DNA of 64,000 bases from Rhizobacter sp. Root1238 (GTDB lineage Bacteria > Pseudomonadota > Gammaproteobacteria > Burkholderiales > Burkholderiaceae_C). The position numbers and the translations under genes were made by a program. The notes under the pieces were generated by a model that was not told the DNA's origin, searched no databases, and worked only from the letters and a program-made list of their open reading frames with translations. The stretch spans positions 49,862 to 113,861 of the forward strand of contig NZ_LMDM01000047.1 in NCBI RefSeq assembly GCF_001425825.1, in the 5' to 3' direction. Below, in pieces: positions 11,819-20,806 of the stretch (positions are counted from its first letter, which is position 1; every line of letters starts with the position of its first letter).

Positions 11819-12760
11819 TCAGCTGCCCAGCCCCGCCACCAGCGACCGGTGCAGCGCGACACCAGCCAGCACGCCGTCGGCCGAGGCGAGCGTCGCGTTG
11901 TGCCGCATCTGCGCCGCGTCGCCGGCCGCGTAGACGCCGGGCACGCTGGTCATCTTCAGGTCGTCGACGCGCAGCATCGAGCCGATCGGGCCGTCGACGA
12001 TCTCGCAGCCGAGCGTCGCCGCCAGCGGCGCGGCGGCGATGCACACGCGCGGTGCGATGAACATCGCCTGCAGCGGCAGCAGGCGACCATCCACCAGCCG
12101 CGCGCCGGCGAGGTGCGGCAGCGGGCCTTCCAGGCCGCTGACCACGGCCGGCTCGACCGCGACGCCATGCTGGCGCAGCAGCTCGCTCGACGCGTCGTCG
12201 ATCGCGTTGCCGTTCAGCAGCAGCGTGGTCGGGCCCCAGTCGGCGATCAGCAAGGCGTGGTGCGCCGACTCGGGCGAGCCGTACAGCACCCCCAGCCGCT
12301 GGCCGCCGAACTCGTAGCCGTGGCAATAGGGGCAGTGCAGCACGCTGGCGCCCCAGCGGGCCTGCAGGCCGTCGATCTCCGGCAGCAGGTCCTGCACGCC
12401 GACCGCCAGCAGCAGGCGGCGCGCGGCGAGCGTGCTGCCGTCGTCGAGCGACACCGTGAAGCGCCGGTCGCCGCCGGCGTCGTCGTCGATCACGCGCGCC
12501 TCGACCGCGCGGCCATCGACGAAGCGCACCGACGGATAGGCCCGCAGCCGCTCGCGCGCCGCGGCGATCAGCTCGAAGGGCGGCGTACCGTCGTGCGCGA
12601 AGAAGCCGTGCGCATGCGCGGCAAAGCGGTTGCGCGGCGCGCCGTCGTCGACGACGCAGACCGGCCGGCGCGCACGGGCCAGCTGCATCGCAGCCGACAG
12701 GCCGGCGAAGCTGCCGCCGATCACGATCGCGTCATGGGTGGATTCAATGGGAATGCTCAT
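11819..12760 (-). CDS. TrxB-like NAD(P)/FAD-dependent oxidoreductase
   Basis: Flavoprotein of 313 residues built like low-molecular-weight thioredoxin reductase: N-terminal FAD-binding GGSFAGLSAA (residues 15-24), the redox pair CPYC at C143/C146, a pyridine-nucleotide domain, and a C-terminal FAD segment GVYAAGDAA. It probably reduces a small thiol partner or acts as a disulfide or NAD(P)H oxidase. The gene overlaps the upstream Rrf2 regulator by 17 bases, so the pair are co-transcribed and presumably redox-regulated. Whether it is true TrxB is doubtful, since the usual motif CATC is replaced by CPYC. Confidence 0.9.
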   Translation of the reverse strand: MSIPIESTHDAIVIGGSFAGLSAAMQLARARRPVCVVDDGAPRNRFAAHAHGFFAHDGTPPFELIAAARERLRAYPSVRFVDGRAVEARVIDDDAGGDRRFTVSLDDGSTLAARRLLLAVGVQDLLPEIDGLQARWGASVLHCPYCHGYEFGGQRLGVLYGSPESAHHALLIADWGPTTLLLNGNAIDDASSELLRQHGVAVEPAVVSGLEGPLPHLAGARLVDGRLLPLQAMFIAPRVCIAAAPLAATLGCEIVDGPIGSMLRVDDLKMTSVPGVYAAGDAAQMRHNATLASADGVLAGVALHRSLVAGLGS

Positions 12761-13211
12761 GAGAAAGGTCCTTCGGTGAATGGCCGCCGGCCAGCATGCG
12801 GCGGTGGAAATCGTTCGACAGGTCGGCGAGCGTGACCTGCCCGAGCCGCTTCAGCAGCAGCGCCTCGGCGTCGTGGCAGGCGCTGTCGAGCGCGGCGTTG
12901 ACCGCCTGCTCGACCAGGCAGCCAGGGCTTTCGGTGCGGTTGCCGAGCGCCAGCAGCGCCGGCGAGCCGAGCGCCGCGTGGATGTCGCCCAGCGTCACTT
13001 CATTCAGCGGGCACGACAGCACCCAGCCGCCGCCATGCCCCTTGGCCGACGCGACGAAGCCCGCTTCGCGCAGGCCGGTCATCAGCCGGCGCACGACGAC
13101 CGGGTTCGTCTGCATCGCCGCGGCGAGCGACTCCGACGTGGCCGGGCTCTTCAGCTCGGCCATGTGCAGCAGCACGTGCAGGACACCGGAAAGCTTGCTG
13201 TCTCGTTTCAT
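12744..13211 (-). CDS. Rrf2-family transcriptional regulator
   Basis: 155-residue winged-helix regulator. The HTH lies about residues 25-50 (ATSESLAAAMQTNPVVVRRLM), followed by the wing FVASAKGHGGGWVLS. Cysteines in SPGCLVE and DSACHDAE could bind an iron-sulfur cluster as in IscR/NsrR, though the spacing is not diagnostic. It shares a transcript with the flavoprotein gene and has a perfect palindrome over its own start codon, so it is likely a redox-responsive autorepressor. Confidence 0.93.
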   Translation of the reverse strand: MKRDSKLSGVLHVLLHMAELKSPATSESLAAAMQTNPVVVRRLMTGLREAGFVASAKGHGGGWVLSCPLNEVTLGDIHAALGSPALLALGNRTESPGCLVEQAVNAALDSACHDAEALLLKRLGQVTLADLSNDFHRRMLAGGHSPKDLSHEHSH

Positions 13212-13232
13212 GCAACATTATGAGTTGCATGA
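13208..13232. promoter_or_regulatory. Palindromic operator over the rrf2 start codon
   Basis: Perfect 9-bp inverted repeat: TCATGCAAC (13208-13216) and GTTGCATGA (13224-13232), separated by 7 bases. The left arm contains the start codon of the Rrf2 gene read on the minus strand. Its position and symmetry make it a likely binding site for the Rrf2 protein itself. Confidence 0.6.
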
Positions 13233-13281
13233 GTGTGGATTCGCCGCCCGCCGGGCGGATGACCCCGCGGCGGGCGAGGGC

Positions 13282-14349
13282 TCAGCCGGCGTTGCCGGAC
13301 GCTGCCCCTGCCGCCGTCACCACCCGGTGCACGAAGTCGAGCTTGCGCACCACCGGTTCGGGGACCACGAACGGGTACGCGTCGTGCGAGCCGAGGCTGC
13401 GCGACATCGCGTTGATGAACTGCGAGATCGGCAGCCAGCGCTCGACCAGCGCCGGCGCGAGCGCACCGTCGCGCAACTCCAGCGCCGCCGCGCGCACCGG
13501 CGCGCCGCCCGGCGACGCGAGCTGCAAGCCCCAGGCCGACGCGGTTTCCAGCCCGTCCTGAACGTGCAGGTAGTGGGCCCAGCACTCAGCCCAGTCCTCC
13601 CAGGGGTGCGCGCTCGCGTAGGCGCTGACGAACTGCTCCGGCCAGTCGGCGCGCGGCGCCGCGTAGTGCGCCTGCAGCGCCTGCGCGTAATCGGCGCGCT
13701 CGTCGCCGAACAGCGTGCGGAACTCCTCCAGCCACGGCGTGCCGTCGACCAGCAGGTCCCAGTAGTAGTGGCCGATCTCGTGGCGGAAATGGCCGAGCAG
13801 CGTGCGGTACGGCTCGTGCATCTCGGTGCGCGCCTGCTCGCGGCGCGCATCGTCGGCCTCGCTGACGTTCAGCGTGATGGTGCCGTTGTCGTGGCCGGTC
13901 ATCACGCGCTGGCCGGGCTGCAGCTCCTGCAGGAATTCGAACCACACGCCGTGTTCGGGGTCGACGGCCTTGCTGCGCACCGGCAGGCCGAGCGACAGCA
14001 GGCTGTAGACCAGCCGCCGCTTGGCCTGCTCGATCAGCCGCCACGACACCAGGTTGTCCGGCTCGCTGAGCGCCGGCAGGATGTGCGTGGTCTGGCACGA
14101 GGTGCACAGCGTGTCGTCGCTGTCGGCCCGCACCATCCAGTTGCAAGCCTGCGCGCTGGTGTAGTTGTGGCAGGGCTTCTGCGCGGCGGCACCTTCGCGC
14201 AACCGCTGCCACGCGCCGTCGTCGGCGATCTCGAAGGCGCCCATCTCGCGCTCGTCGGGCACGAAGCCGAGTGCGGCGCCGCAGCGCTCGCAGGCCACGT
14301 TCTCGAAGAACACGCGCAGTCCGCAGCGTTCGCAAGCCAATGTCTTCAT
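13282..14349 (-). CDS. Putative zinc-binding metallopeptidase with zinc ribbon
   Basis: 355-residue protein. An N-terminal four-Cys zinc ribbon (C6, C9, C20, C23) is followed by a further Cys group (C60, C69, C82, C85), then a protease-like HEIGH motif (H190, E191, H194) in GHFRHEIGHYYWDLL. This layout matches the bacterial putative zinc-binding metallopeptidase family (zinc-ribbon plus Mx-type peptidase). No signal peptide, so it is cytoplasmic. Substrate unknown. It lies 50 bases upstream of the Rrf2 operator on the same strand. Confidence 0.85.
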   Translation of the reverse strand: MKTLACERCGLRVFFENVACERCGAALGFVPDEREMGAFEIADDGAWQRLREGAAAQKPCHNYTSAQACNWMVRADSDDTLCTSCQTTHILPALSEPDNLVSWRLIEQAKRRLVYSLLSLGLPVRSKAVDPEHGVWFEFLQELQPGQRVMTGHDNGTITLNVSEADDARREQARTEMHEPYRTLLGHFRHEIGHYYWDLLVDGTPWLEEFRTLFGDERADYAQALQAHYAAPRADWPEQFVSAYASAHPWEDWAECWAHYLHVQDGLETASAWGLQLASPGGAPVRAAALELRDGALAPALVERWLPISQFINAMSRSLGSHDAYPFVVPEPVVRKLDFVHRVVTAAGAASGNAG

Positions 14350-14590
14350 CGCACGAGGATAGGGCGCGGCAGCGCGGCGGATCCGGGCCGATCGGGCCGT
14401 CGAGCTGTAGGACGAAGTCGCATTCGCTTGTCACTCCCCCTCAAGGAGGGGGCGCCGAGGCACCCACCCTGAAGGGCGGGTTCTCGCATCTGTCACGCAA
14501 GCTCCACCACAATGGCAGGTCCAGTCCGGGGACCTTGCATCCGACCACCGGACAGCGACGTACGACAAGGACGTGGAAAGGGAAAGGCCG

Positions 14591-15199
14591 ATGATGTTCA
14601 CGCTGCGCGTTGCCCCCGATTGGGCCGAACAGGTCCGCAGGATCCGCGAGTCGGTCACCGAAGAAAGCCACCTGATCCGGCCCGACAACGGCTTCTACCG
14701 CATCTGCCATGCCGGCGATGCGAGCTTCCAGGTGCGCGTGCTGCCGGGCAGCGGCATGAAGGCCGTCGAGTTGCGGCTGCGCGAGAGCGACCTCGAGGTG
14801 ACCCATGTCGATGGCCGGCTCGATGGCGGCCGGCCCGACAGCGGTGCCGCCCGGCTCGACGAGCACGCGCTGATGGTGCTGAGCGTGGTCGGCTCGTTGC
14901 GCAGCGATGCGCTCGCGGCCCGGATCGGCCAGCTGCGGCGCGTCGCGTCGACCGGCCTGCCGGGCGCGCCGGCGCAGCTGCCGGCGAGCGAATTGCGGCA
15001 GGACGCGCGGACCTGGGGCCCGGCCAGCGAATCGATCTTCAATGCGCTGAGCTCGACCGCGCGCGGCATCGCACTGAAGCGCCGCGCCGAGCTGACGCCG
15101 CTGCAGCGCCACTTCAGCGAGCGGGTGGAGCTCGCGAAGGTCGAGCCGGGGCTGCAGGCCGCGGCACGCGGCATCGCGGTGCTGAAGCGCCCGAAGTGA
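14591..15199 (+). CDS. Hypothetical protein
   Basis: 202-residue protein of unknown family, starting MMFTLRVAPDWAEQVRRI. It is soluble with no obvious motif; a C-terminal half rich in Arg/Ala looks helical. Two adjacent ATGs (14591, 14594) follow a GGGAAAGG Shine-Dalgarno-like run, and the second has the better spacing. The upstream gap (14350-14590) holds a CCCCCT/GGGGG hairpin-like repeat at about 14436-14453 and otherwise nothing recognisable. Codon use is host-like, so it is a probable real gene. Confidence 0.75.
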   Translation: MMFTLRVAPDWAEQVRRIRESVTEESHLIRPDNGFYRICHAGDASFQVRVLPGSGMKAVELRLRESDLEVTHVDGRLDGGRPDSGAARLDEHALMVLSVVGSLRSDALAARIGQLRRVASTGLPGAPAQLPASELRQDARTWGPASESIFNALSSTARGIALKRRAELTPLQRHFSERVELAKVEPGLQAAARGIAVLKRPK

Positions 15200-15218
15200 C
15201 CTGACGCCGCAGCCCTCG

Positions 15219-15749
15219 TCAGGGCACCGCGCGGCAGCCGGTCAGCAGTTCCAGCAGGCGGGCCTGGATGGCCTTGCGCGAGCGCTCGTTCGCGAACTCG
15301 CCGCGCGACACCAGCTGCGCACCGGCCGGCGTCTTGCGAAAGCCGTTGAGCGCGGCAAGCTCGTCTTCGGTGTACTCGGGCATCGGCGCCGTCAGCGGCT
15401 CGCCGGCGTCGAGCCGCGCCTGCACGACGCTGCGTTCGGTGTACTTGCGGCCGGCCGGCGTCGCGAGGAAGGCCTCGATGGCGTCGACGTCGGCGGCGCT
15501 CCAGTTGTCCTTCACCGCGGTCTCGAAGACCGGCACGAGCGCCGCGGGCTGCAGCGCTTGCACGCAGGTGGCGGCGTCGACGCCGACCTTGTTGCCGGCC
15601 CGGGCCTCGCGCATCGCGGCCTGCACGCCGACCAGCGTCGAGCGGGCGAGCAGCGTGGCGCTGGCGGTGGGCGTGGCCGCCGCAGCGGTGCCGGCGCAGG
15701 CCAGCAGGGTTGCCACAACGGTGGCGGTGAGCATGGTGGTGTATCGCAT
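15219..15749 (-). CDS. Exported DUF2059-like protein
   Basis: 176-residue protein with a signal peptide (MRYTTMLTATVVATLLACAG, cleavage near ATA/AAA-rich residues 20-26). The mature part contains FLATPAGRKYTERS and FRKTPAGAQLVSRG, resembling the repeated helical motif of DUF2059 periplasmic proteins. Two cysteines (C62, C172) could form a disulfide. It is divergent from the next exported protein across a 162-base promoter region. Function unknown. Confidence 0.75.
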   Translation of the reverse strand: MRYTTMLTATVVATLLACAGTAAAATPTASATLLARSTLVGVQAAMREARAGNKVGVDAATCVQALQPAALVPVFETAVKDNWSAADVDAIEAFLATPAGRKYTERSVVQARLDAGEPLTAPMPEYTEDELAALNGFRKTPAGAQLVSRGEFANERSRKAIQARLLELLTGCRAVP

Positions 15750-15911
15750 CGGGCGATTTTGGCGCATCCGCCGTGCCGGTCCGCAACGGCCGGTAAGTGG
15801 GCGGTAAACGCGCGGCGTAGGCCGATCCTGCGTGGCATTCGGCCCGCCGTCCGACAGACTCTCTTGCCACGGTTGCACAGACTTCAGCGATCCACACTGA
15901 AGGAGCCGCTG

Positions 15912-16346
15912 ATGAAGACCGCCACCTTGATGCGCTCGCTCGCGCTGGCACCGTTGATCATGCTGAGCATTCCCGCGGCGATGGCCGCCGACAAGGCCGC
16001 GCAGCAGTCGGCGCGTGCCCGCTTCGAGCAGGACAGTGCCGTCTGCAACAGCGGCCGCTCCAACCAGGACCGCGCGACCTGCATGCAGGAAGCGCGCGCC
16101 GCGCTCGCGGCGTCGCAGGGCGGACGCCTGCCCGAGGTCGACCCCAGCCTGGCCCGCAACGCGACCAGGCGGTGCGCCGCGCTGCCGATCGACGATCGCA
16201 AGGACTGCGAAGCCCGCATGCAAGGGCAGGGCACGACCAGCGGCAGCGCCGCGGCCGGCGGCATCTACCGCGAGCTCGTCACGCGCACCGTCGGGCCGGT
16301 GGAACCGGCTGCGTCGGGCGCCGCGCCGGATCCGGAGCGCAAGTGA
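15912..16346 (+). CDS. Exported hypothetical protein
   Basis: 144-residue protein with a clear signal peptide (MKTATLMRSLALAPLIMLSI, cleavage after AMA at about residue 25). The mature portion has four cysteines (in AVCNSGRS, ATCMQE, RRCAALP, KDCEARM), consistent with two periplasmic disulfides. AGGAG six bases upstream supports the ATG. Its last 82 bases overlap the 3' end of the convergent ABC-F gene. No family name can be assigned with confidence. Confidence 0.8.
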   Translation: MKTATLMRSLALAPLIMLSIPAAMAADKAAQQSARARFEQDSAVCNSGRSNQDRATCMQEARAALAASQGGRLPEVDPSLARNATRRCAALPIDDRKDCEARMQGQGTTSGSAAAGGIYRELVTRTVGPVEPAASGAAPDPERK

Positions 16347-18001
16347 TCGCCGCCTGAGGCCGGCCACCGCCATCGGTGGCTCGGCCGCAACGCCTCGATG
16401 AACTCCGAATCGTGGCTGGCCACCAGCAGTGCGCCTTCGAAGCCCTGCAGCGCGCGCTGCAACTCCAGCGTGCTGTCGAGGTCAAGGTGGTTGGTCGGCT
16501 CGTCCAGCAACAACAGGCAGGCCGGCTCGCGGCGCCACAGCGCACAGGCGAGGGCGGCCTTCAGGCGTTCGCCCGCGCTCAGTGCGCCCATCGGCAGCAC
16601 GACCCGCGCCGCATCCAGGCGCAGCTGGGCCAGCCGCGTGCGCAGCTCGCCAGGCGGCAGCGGACAGTCGAGCATGCGCAGGTGGTCCAGCAGCGACCGC
16701 TGCGGTGGCAGCGAGGCCGCGCCGTCCTGGTCGAGCATCGCGAACGGCACATGCAGCGTGGCGCTGCCCGCGGCCGGTGCGAGCAGCCCGGCGAGCACGC
16801 GCAGCAGCGTGCTCTTGCCGCAGCCGTTCGGGCCGGTCAGCGCAATGCGCGCCGGGCCGCTGACCGAGCCGTCGCACAGCGGCGCATCGCCGTGCGGAAG
16901 CTGCAGGCCGTCCAGGCGCAGCACCCGCTTGCCGGGCACGACCCGGCTGGCGGGCAGCGCGACGAACACCGCCGGCGCGTGCGCGACGCGACGCGCGGCG
17001 TCCCGCACCGCCGCGTCGAGCGCGCCGCGCGTGCCGGCGTCGCGCTTCATGTCGCGCGCCTGGGTCGCCTCGGACGTTTCGCGCATGCCGTTGATCGCGA
17101 TCGCCGACAGGTTCGCGCCGCGCGCGCTCTCGCGTGCCTGCGCGTGCCGGCGCTGCCGCGCCTCGTGCTCGCGGCGCAACCGGGCCAGCACCGTGTCGCG
17201 CTCGGCGCGCGCGTGGGCGAGCGCAGCGTCGGCCGCCGCCGCTTCGGCGTCGCGACGGGCGGCGTACAGCGCGTAGTCGCCGCCGTAGATCGCCAGGCCG
17301 CGCGGTCCCAGCTCGACGATGCGGTCGACCGCACGCAACAGCGGCCGGTCGTGGCTGACCAGCACCACGGTGCGCTTGCACTGCCTCAGCCAGCGCTGCA
17401 GCCATGCGCGCGCCGGTGCATCGAGGTGGTTGCTCGGCTCGTCGAGGACCAGGCTGTCGGCATCGGCCACCATCGCGCCGGCCAGCGCGACGCGCATGCG
17501 CTCGCCGCCGCTGAGCGCAGCCATCGGCGTGTCGGGCGAGAGCTGGGGCAGCCCGGCGTCGGCGAGCCCTTGCGCGATGCGCGCGGGCAAGTCCCAGTGG
17601 CCGTCGGCGAGCAGCAGGTCGTCGGCGGTCGCGCAGCCTGCGGCCAGGCGGTCGACGGCCGCCAGCGCGCTGGCCACGCCCATCGCATCGGCCACGCGAC
17701 GCGGGTCGTGCGCGAGCAACGGCGGCGACACCAGGTGCACGCGGCCGGCGCGTTCGACGCATCCCTCCGACGGGGCGAGGTCGCCGGTCAGCAGTCGAAC
17801 CAGCACGCTCTTGCCGACGCCGTTGCGCCCGACGATGCCGAGCCGCCCGGGCCCGATCGCCAGCGACAACGGGACCGACCACAGCGAGCGGCCGTCGGGC
17901 GTGCGCCATTGCAGGTCGCGCAGCTGAAAAGCGAAGGACGAAGAAGAAGGGGCGGGCGGATGCGCCCCGGACGGGCGTCGGCCCGTGGAGATCGATGACA
18001 T
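16265..18001 (-). CDS. ABC-F family ATPase
   Basis: Soluble duplicated-ATPase protein of 578 residues without membrane segments. Domain 1 has Walker A GRNGVGKS (58-65) and signature LSGGERMRVALAG; domain 2 has Walker A GPNGCGKST and signature LSAGERLKAAL. Between them is a charged linker with an ARRDAEAAAADAALAHARAE helix. ABC-F proteins act on ribosomes as translation factors or antibiotic-resistance factors; which type cannot be told. The C-terminal ~27 residues extend past the usual end and overlap the convergent exported-protein gene. Confidence 0.9.
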   Translation of the reverse strand: MSSISTGRRPSGAHPPAPSSSSFAFQLRDLQWRTPDGRSLWSVPLSLAIGPGRLGIVGRNGVGKSVLVRLLTGDLAPSEGCVERAGRVHLVSPPLLAHDPRRVADAMGVASALAAVDRLAAGCATADDLLLADGHWDLPARIAQGLADAGLPQLSPDTPMAALSGGERMRVALAGAMVADADSLVLDEPSNHLDAPARAWLQRWLRQCKRTVVLVSHDRPLLRAVDRIVELGPRGLAIYGGDYALYAARRDAEAAAADAALAHARAERDTVLARLRREHEARQRRHAQARESARGANLSAIAINGMRETSEATQARDMKRDAGTRGALDAAVRDAARRVAHAPAVFVALPASRVVPGKRVLRLDGLQLPHGDAPLCDGSVSGPARIALTGPNGCGKSTLLRVLAGLLAPAAGSATLHVPFAMLDQDGAASLPPQRSLLDHLRMLDCPLPPGELRTRLAQLRLDAARVVLPMGALSAGERLKAALACALWRREPACLLLLDEPTNHLDLDSTLELQRALQGFEGALLVASHDSEFIEALRPSHRWRWPASGGDHLRSGSGAAPDAAGSTGPTVRVTSSR

Positions 18002-18318
18002 GGCTGGCTTTCCGAGGAAGCTTCCGAAGAAGCAGGCACGCCACGCCGCATGAGGGGCGTGGAACGGCGTTCGAAGGAAAGGCTCAGCGGCGCATCGGTC
18101 TGCCAGGCAGGGTGGGGGAGGCGGCGATCCTAGCGGCGGCGTCGCAGCGCGTCAACGCACCGGCGGCCGGGCGGCGCCTCATCCTCACTCTGGAGGATGA
18201 GCGGCTGCAAACGAGGCTACCAAAGGTCGCAAGAACGCCGCAAGCGCTGCCCTGCGGCGCTGTAGGACGCGTACCATCGTCCGCAAACCAGCGACCGCTG
18301 ACGCAGCAAAGGCGCGAC
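18002..18318. other. Intergenic region between ABC-F and hybrid kinase
   Basis: 317 bases between two divergent genes. It must hold both promoters. No tRNA-like or riboswitch-like structure and no clear palindromic operator was recognised; AAAGG at about 18308-18312 is the ribosome site for the kinase. A short leader attenuator for the ABC-F gene is possible but not demonstrated. Confidence 0.5.
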
Positions 18319-20130
18319 GTGGAGACGACAGCCCCCGGTCCCGGCGACGAGCCCGGCCTCATGCTCGAGGCCGGCGAGCTGGCTGCGCGCAAGGCCGGCA
18401 ACGCGCGCCGCGTCTACACGGTCCAGATCCCGGCGATCCGCACGATCGGCTTCGTGATCGTCTGCCTGATGGTGGTGCTGCAGGCGGGGCGCGAAGGCAC
18501 TGCGCTGGCGCCGCCGCAGCTGGCGCTGATCGGCATCAACCTGCTCTACGCCTGGCTCGGCTGGATCGCGCTGCGCTGGGGCTGGCAGCGCACCGGCCGG
18601 CTCGACCTGAGCATGCTGCTGTTCCATGTCGACGTGCTGGTGTGGATCGCGAACCTGCACTACCTCGAGAAGTCGAACCTGTTCTTCGCCTACCTGCTGC
18701 TGATGCGGGTGGCCGACCAGGTCGGCTTCGGCTTCCGGCGCGCGTTCTGGTTCAACCACGTCACGGTGGTCGCCTACCTGGTCTACGCGCTGTGGCTGTG
18801 GGTCTACGAGCCGGCCGCGGTGCAATGGATCGACCGGCTGGCGATCGCCGCGACGATGTACGTGCTCGGCGCCTACCTGGCGGTGACCGGCCTGGTGATC
18901 GAGCGGCTGCGCAACCGCATGCGCGTCGCGGTGCGTTCGGCGCGCGAGCTGGTCGACAGCCTCGAGCAGGCGAGCCGCGCGAAGTCGCAGTTCCTCGCGA
19001 TGGTGAGCCACGAGATCCGCACGCCGATGAACGGCATCCTCGGCACCACCGAACTGCTGCTGTCCACCCCGCTGCAGCCCGAGCAGCACCGCTATGCGAA
19101 GACGGCGCACCGCTCGGCGATGGCGCTGCTCGCGCTGATCGACGACGTGCTCGACCTGTCGCGCATCGAGGCCCGCAAGCTCACGCTGCACCCGACCGCG
19201 GTGGACGTGGGCGCGCTGGCCGCCGAGACCGTCGAGCTGATGAGCTTCGCCGGCCGCGACAAGCCGGTCACGCTGAACTGCTCGCTGCCGGCCGGGCTGC
19301 CGGCCGTCGTCGAGTGCGACCCGGTGCGGCTGCGCCAGGTGCTGGTTAACCTGCTGCACAACGCGATCAAGTTCACCGAGCGCGGCACCGTCGCGCTGGT
19401 CGTCACGCTGCAGGACGACACGCCCGAAGCGGTGCGGCTGCGCTTTCGGGTCGAGGACACCGGCATCGGCATCCCGGCCGACCAGCTCGGGCCGATCTTC
19501 GATGCATTCACGCAGGTCGACGGCAGCAGCACGCGCCGCCACCGAGGCAGCGGGCTCGGCCTGGCGATCGTCAAGCAGCTGGTGGAATTGATGGGCGGGG
19601 ACATCGGCGTCAGCAGCGAACCGGGCGTCGGCTCGGCCTTCTGGGTCGAGCTGGCCATGAAGAAGTCGACCGCGACGCCGGCCCCGTCGCCCACCGCGCT
19701 GGCCGCCGAGCCGGTCGCGCCGCGCGGCCCGCTGCGCGCGCACGTGCTGCTGGCCGAAGACGACCCGGTCAACCAGATGGTGCTGCACAGCATGCTGGTG
19801 AAGCTGGGCTGCGAGGTCGACATCGCGGCCGACGGTGCCGCCGCGTTGCGCGCCGCGCAGGTGTTCCGGCACGACCTGATCTTCATGGACCTGCACATGC
19901 CGGTGATGGACGGCCACGACGCGGCGCGCCATATCCGTGCGTGGGAGCGCGAGCAGGGCGGCTACACGCCGATCGTCGCGCTGACCGCCGACGCGCTCGA
20001 CGGCGACCGCGAGCGCTGCCTGGAGGCCGGCATGAACGACGTCGTCACGAAGCCGGTCAGCACCGCGATGCTGGCCGCCGTCATCGAGCGCTGGACGGCG
20101 CACCGGACGCCGCCGGCATCGACCTGGTGA
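18319..20130 (+). CDS. Hybrid sensor histidine kinase / response regulator
   Basis: 603-residue membrane kinase. Several TM helices lie between about residues 40 and 195 without a periplasmic domain, then HisKA with H231 (SHEIRTPMNGILG), HATPase (NLLHNAIKF, DTGIGI, GSGLGLAIV) and a C-terminal receiver with D524 (FMDLHMPVMDG). It has no HPt domain, so a separate phosphotransfer protein is needed for output, or the receiver is self-regulatory. The GTG at 18319 is chosen because AAAGG lies six bases upstream; an in-frame ATG at 18361 is the alternative. No cognate regulator is adjacent. Confidence 0.9.
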   Translation: METTAPGPGDEPGLMLEAGELAARKAGNARRVYTVQIPAIRTIGFVIVCLMVVLQAGREGTALAPPQLALIGINLLYAWLGWIALRWGWQRTGRLDLSMLLFHVDVLVWIANLHYLEKSNLFFAYLLLMRVADQVGFGFRRAFWFNHVTVVAYLVYALWLWVYEPAAVQWIDRLAIAATMYVLGAYLAVTGLVIERLRNRMRVAVRSARELVDSLEQASRAKSQFLAMVSHEIRTPMNGILGTTELLLSTPLQPEQHRYAKTAHRSAMALLALIDDVLDLSRIEARKLTLHPTAVDVGALAAETVELMSFAGRDKPVTLNCSLPAGLPAVVECDPVRLRQVLVNLLHNAIKFTERGTVALVVTLQDDTPEAVRLRFRVEDTGIGIPADQLGPIFDAFTQVDGSSTRRHRGSGLGLAIVKQLVELMGGDIGVSSEPGVGSAFWVELAMKKSTATPAPSPTALAAEPVAPRGPLRAHVLLAEDDPVNQMVLHSMLVKLGCEVDIAADGAAALRAAQVFRHDLIFMDLHMPVMDGHDAARHIRAWEREQGGYTPIVALTADALDGDRERCLEAGMNDVVTKPVSTAMLAAVIERWTAHRTPPASTW

Positions 20131-20183
20131 CGCAGCGGCAGAACGCCGCGCGGCCCGCTGCCGGCCGCCTCGCGCTCACAACC

Positions 20184-20663
20184 TCACATCCAGCCCTTGC
20201 GCCGCGCGGCCTCGATGTCGTGCGCCTTCTGCAGCTTCGCCAGGTTGGCGGCGTTCAGCTTGTCGTACTGCGGGTGCTTCGCGAAGTACGGCCCGAGCCA
20301 GCCGTCCTCGTGCGTGAACGACATCGTCCACGCGAGGTTCGGCGGGAAGACCTGGTAGTCGCGCAGCATCGCCCTCGCCGGGCGTTGGTCGGTGGTGAAC
20401 GCGAGGTCGCGGTCGTTGGACAGCACGATGTAGCCGGGCGCCTGCTGCTGGTCGTACGCGGCCTGCGCCGCCTCGCCCGACACGCTCGGGTAGCGCTCGT
20501 TGCTGAAGACGTGCCACAGGTAGGCGCGTGCGTTGACGCCGAAGCGGTCGAGGCCGAAGACCTCGAGCCACTGCGCGACCAGCGCAGCCACCTCCGGCTT
20601 CGTGAAGGTGGAGGTGACCCGGCCCGGCGTGACCAGCGGTTCGTGGAGGCGGCGATCGACCAT
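20184..20663 (-). CDS. DUF4275-like protein
   Basis: 159-residue soluble protein. The segments AYLWHVFSNERYPSVSGEAA, TMSFTHED and WLGPYFAKH match what is remembered of DUF4275 (FLWHxFS, THE, GPYF), a family of unknown function. An ATG at 20663 is used; a GTG nine bases upstream (20672) is possible. Convergent with the hybrid kinase and divergent from the cellulase gene. Confidence 0.65.
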   Translation of the reverse strand: MVDRRLHEPLVTPGRVTSTFTKPEVAALVAQWLEVFGLDRFGVNARAYLWHVFSNERYPSVSGEAAQAAYDQQQAPGYIVLSNDRDLAFTTDQRPARAMLRDYQVFPPNLAWTMSFTHEDGWLGPYFAKHPQYDKLNAANLAKLQKAHDIEAARRKGWM

Positions 20664-20777
20664 CGCGCGCACTCTAGCGCACCGGATCGCTCACCGAAAC
20701 CAGCGCACTGAAACCCGCTGTTACCGCGGGCAGGACACCTCGCCCGCGGAATCTCGCCTACCCTCGGCCTTCATTTT

Positions 20778-20791
20778 TGAAAACGGTTTCA
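20778..20791. promoter_or_regulatory. LacI-family operator-like site before GH5 gene
   Basis: TGAAAACGGTTTCA is a 14-bp near-palindrome with central CG and 6 of 7 symmetric pairs. It fits the TGNNANCGNTNNCA pattern of LacI/CcpA-family operators. It sits immediately upstream of the GGGGAG ribosome site of the cellulase gene, where bound repressor would block transcription. A related site precedes the GH16 gene. Confidence 0.55.
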
Positions 20792-20806
20792 ACGAAGGGG
20801 AGCGTG

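Noticed and set aside
12796-14472. 558-residue plus-strand frame opposite the Rrf2 and peptidase genes
   Set aside because: Antisense shadow; the minus-strand genes have recognisable domains.
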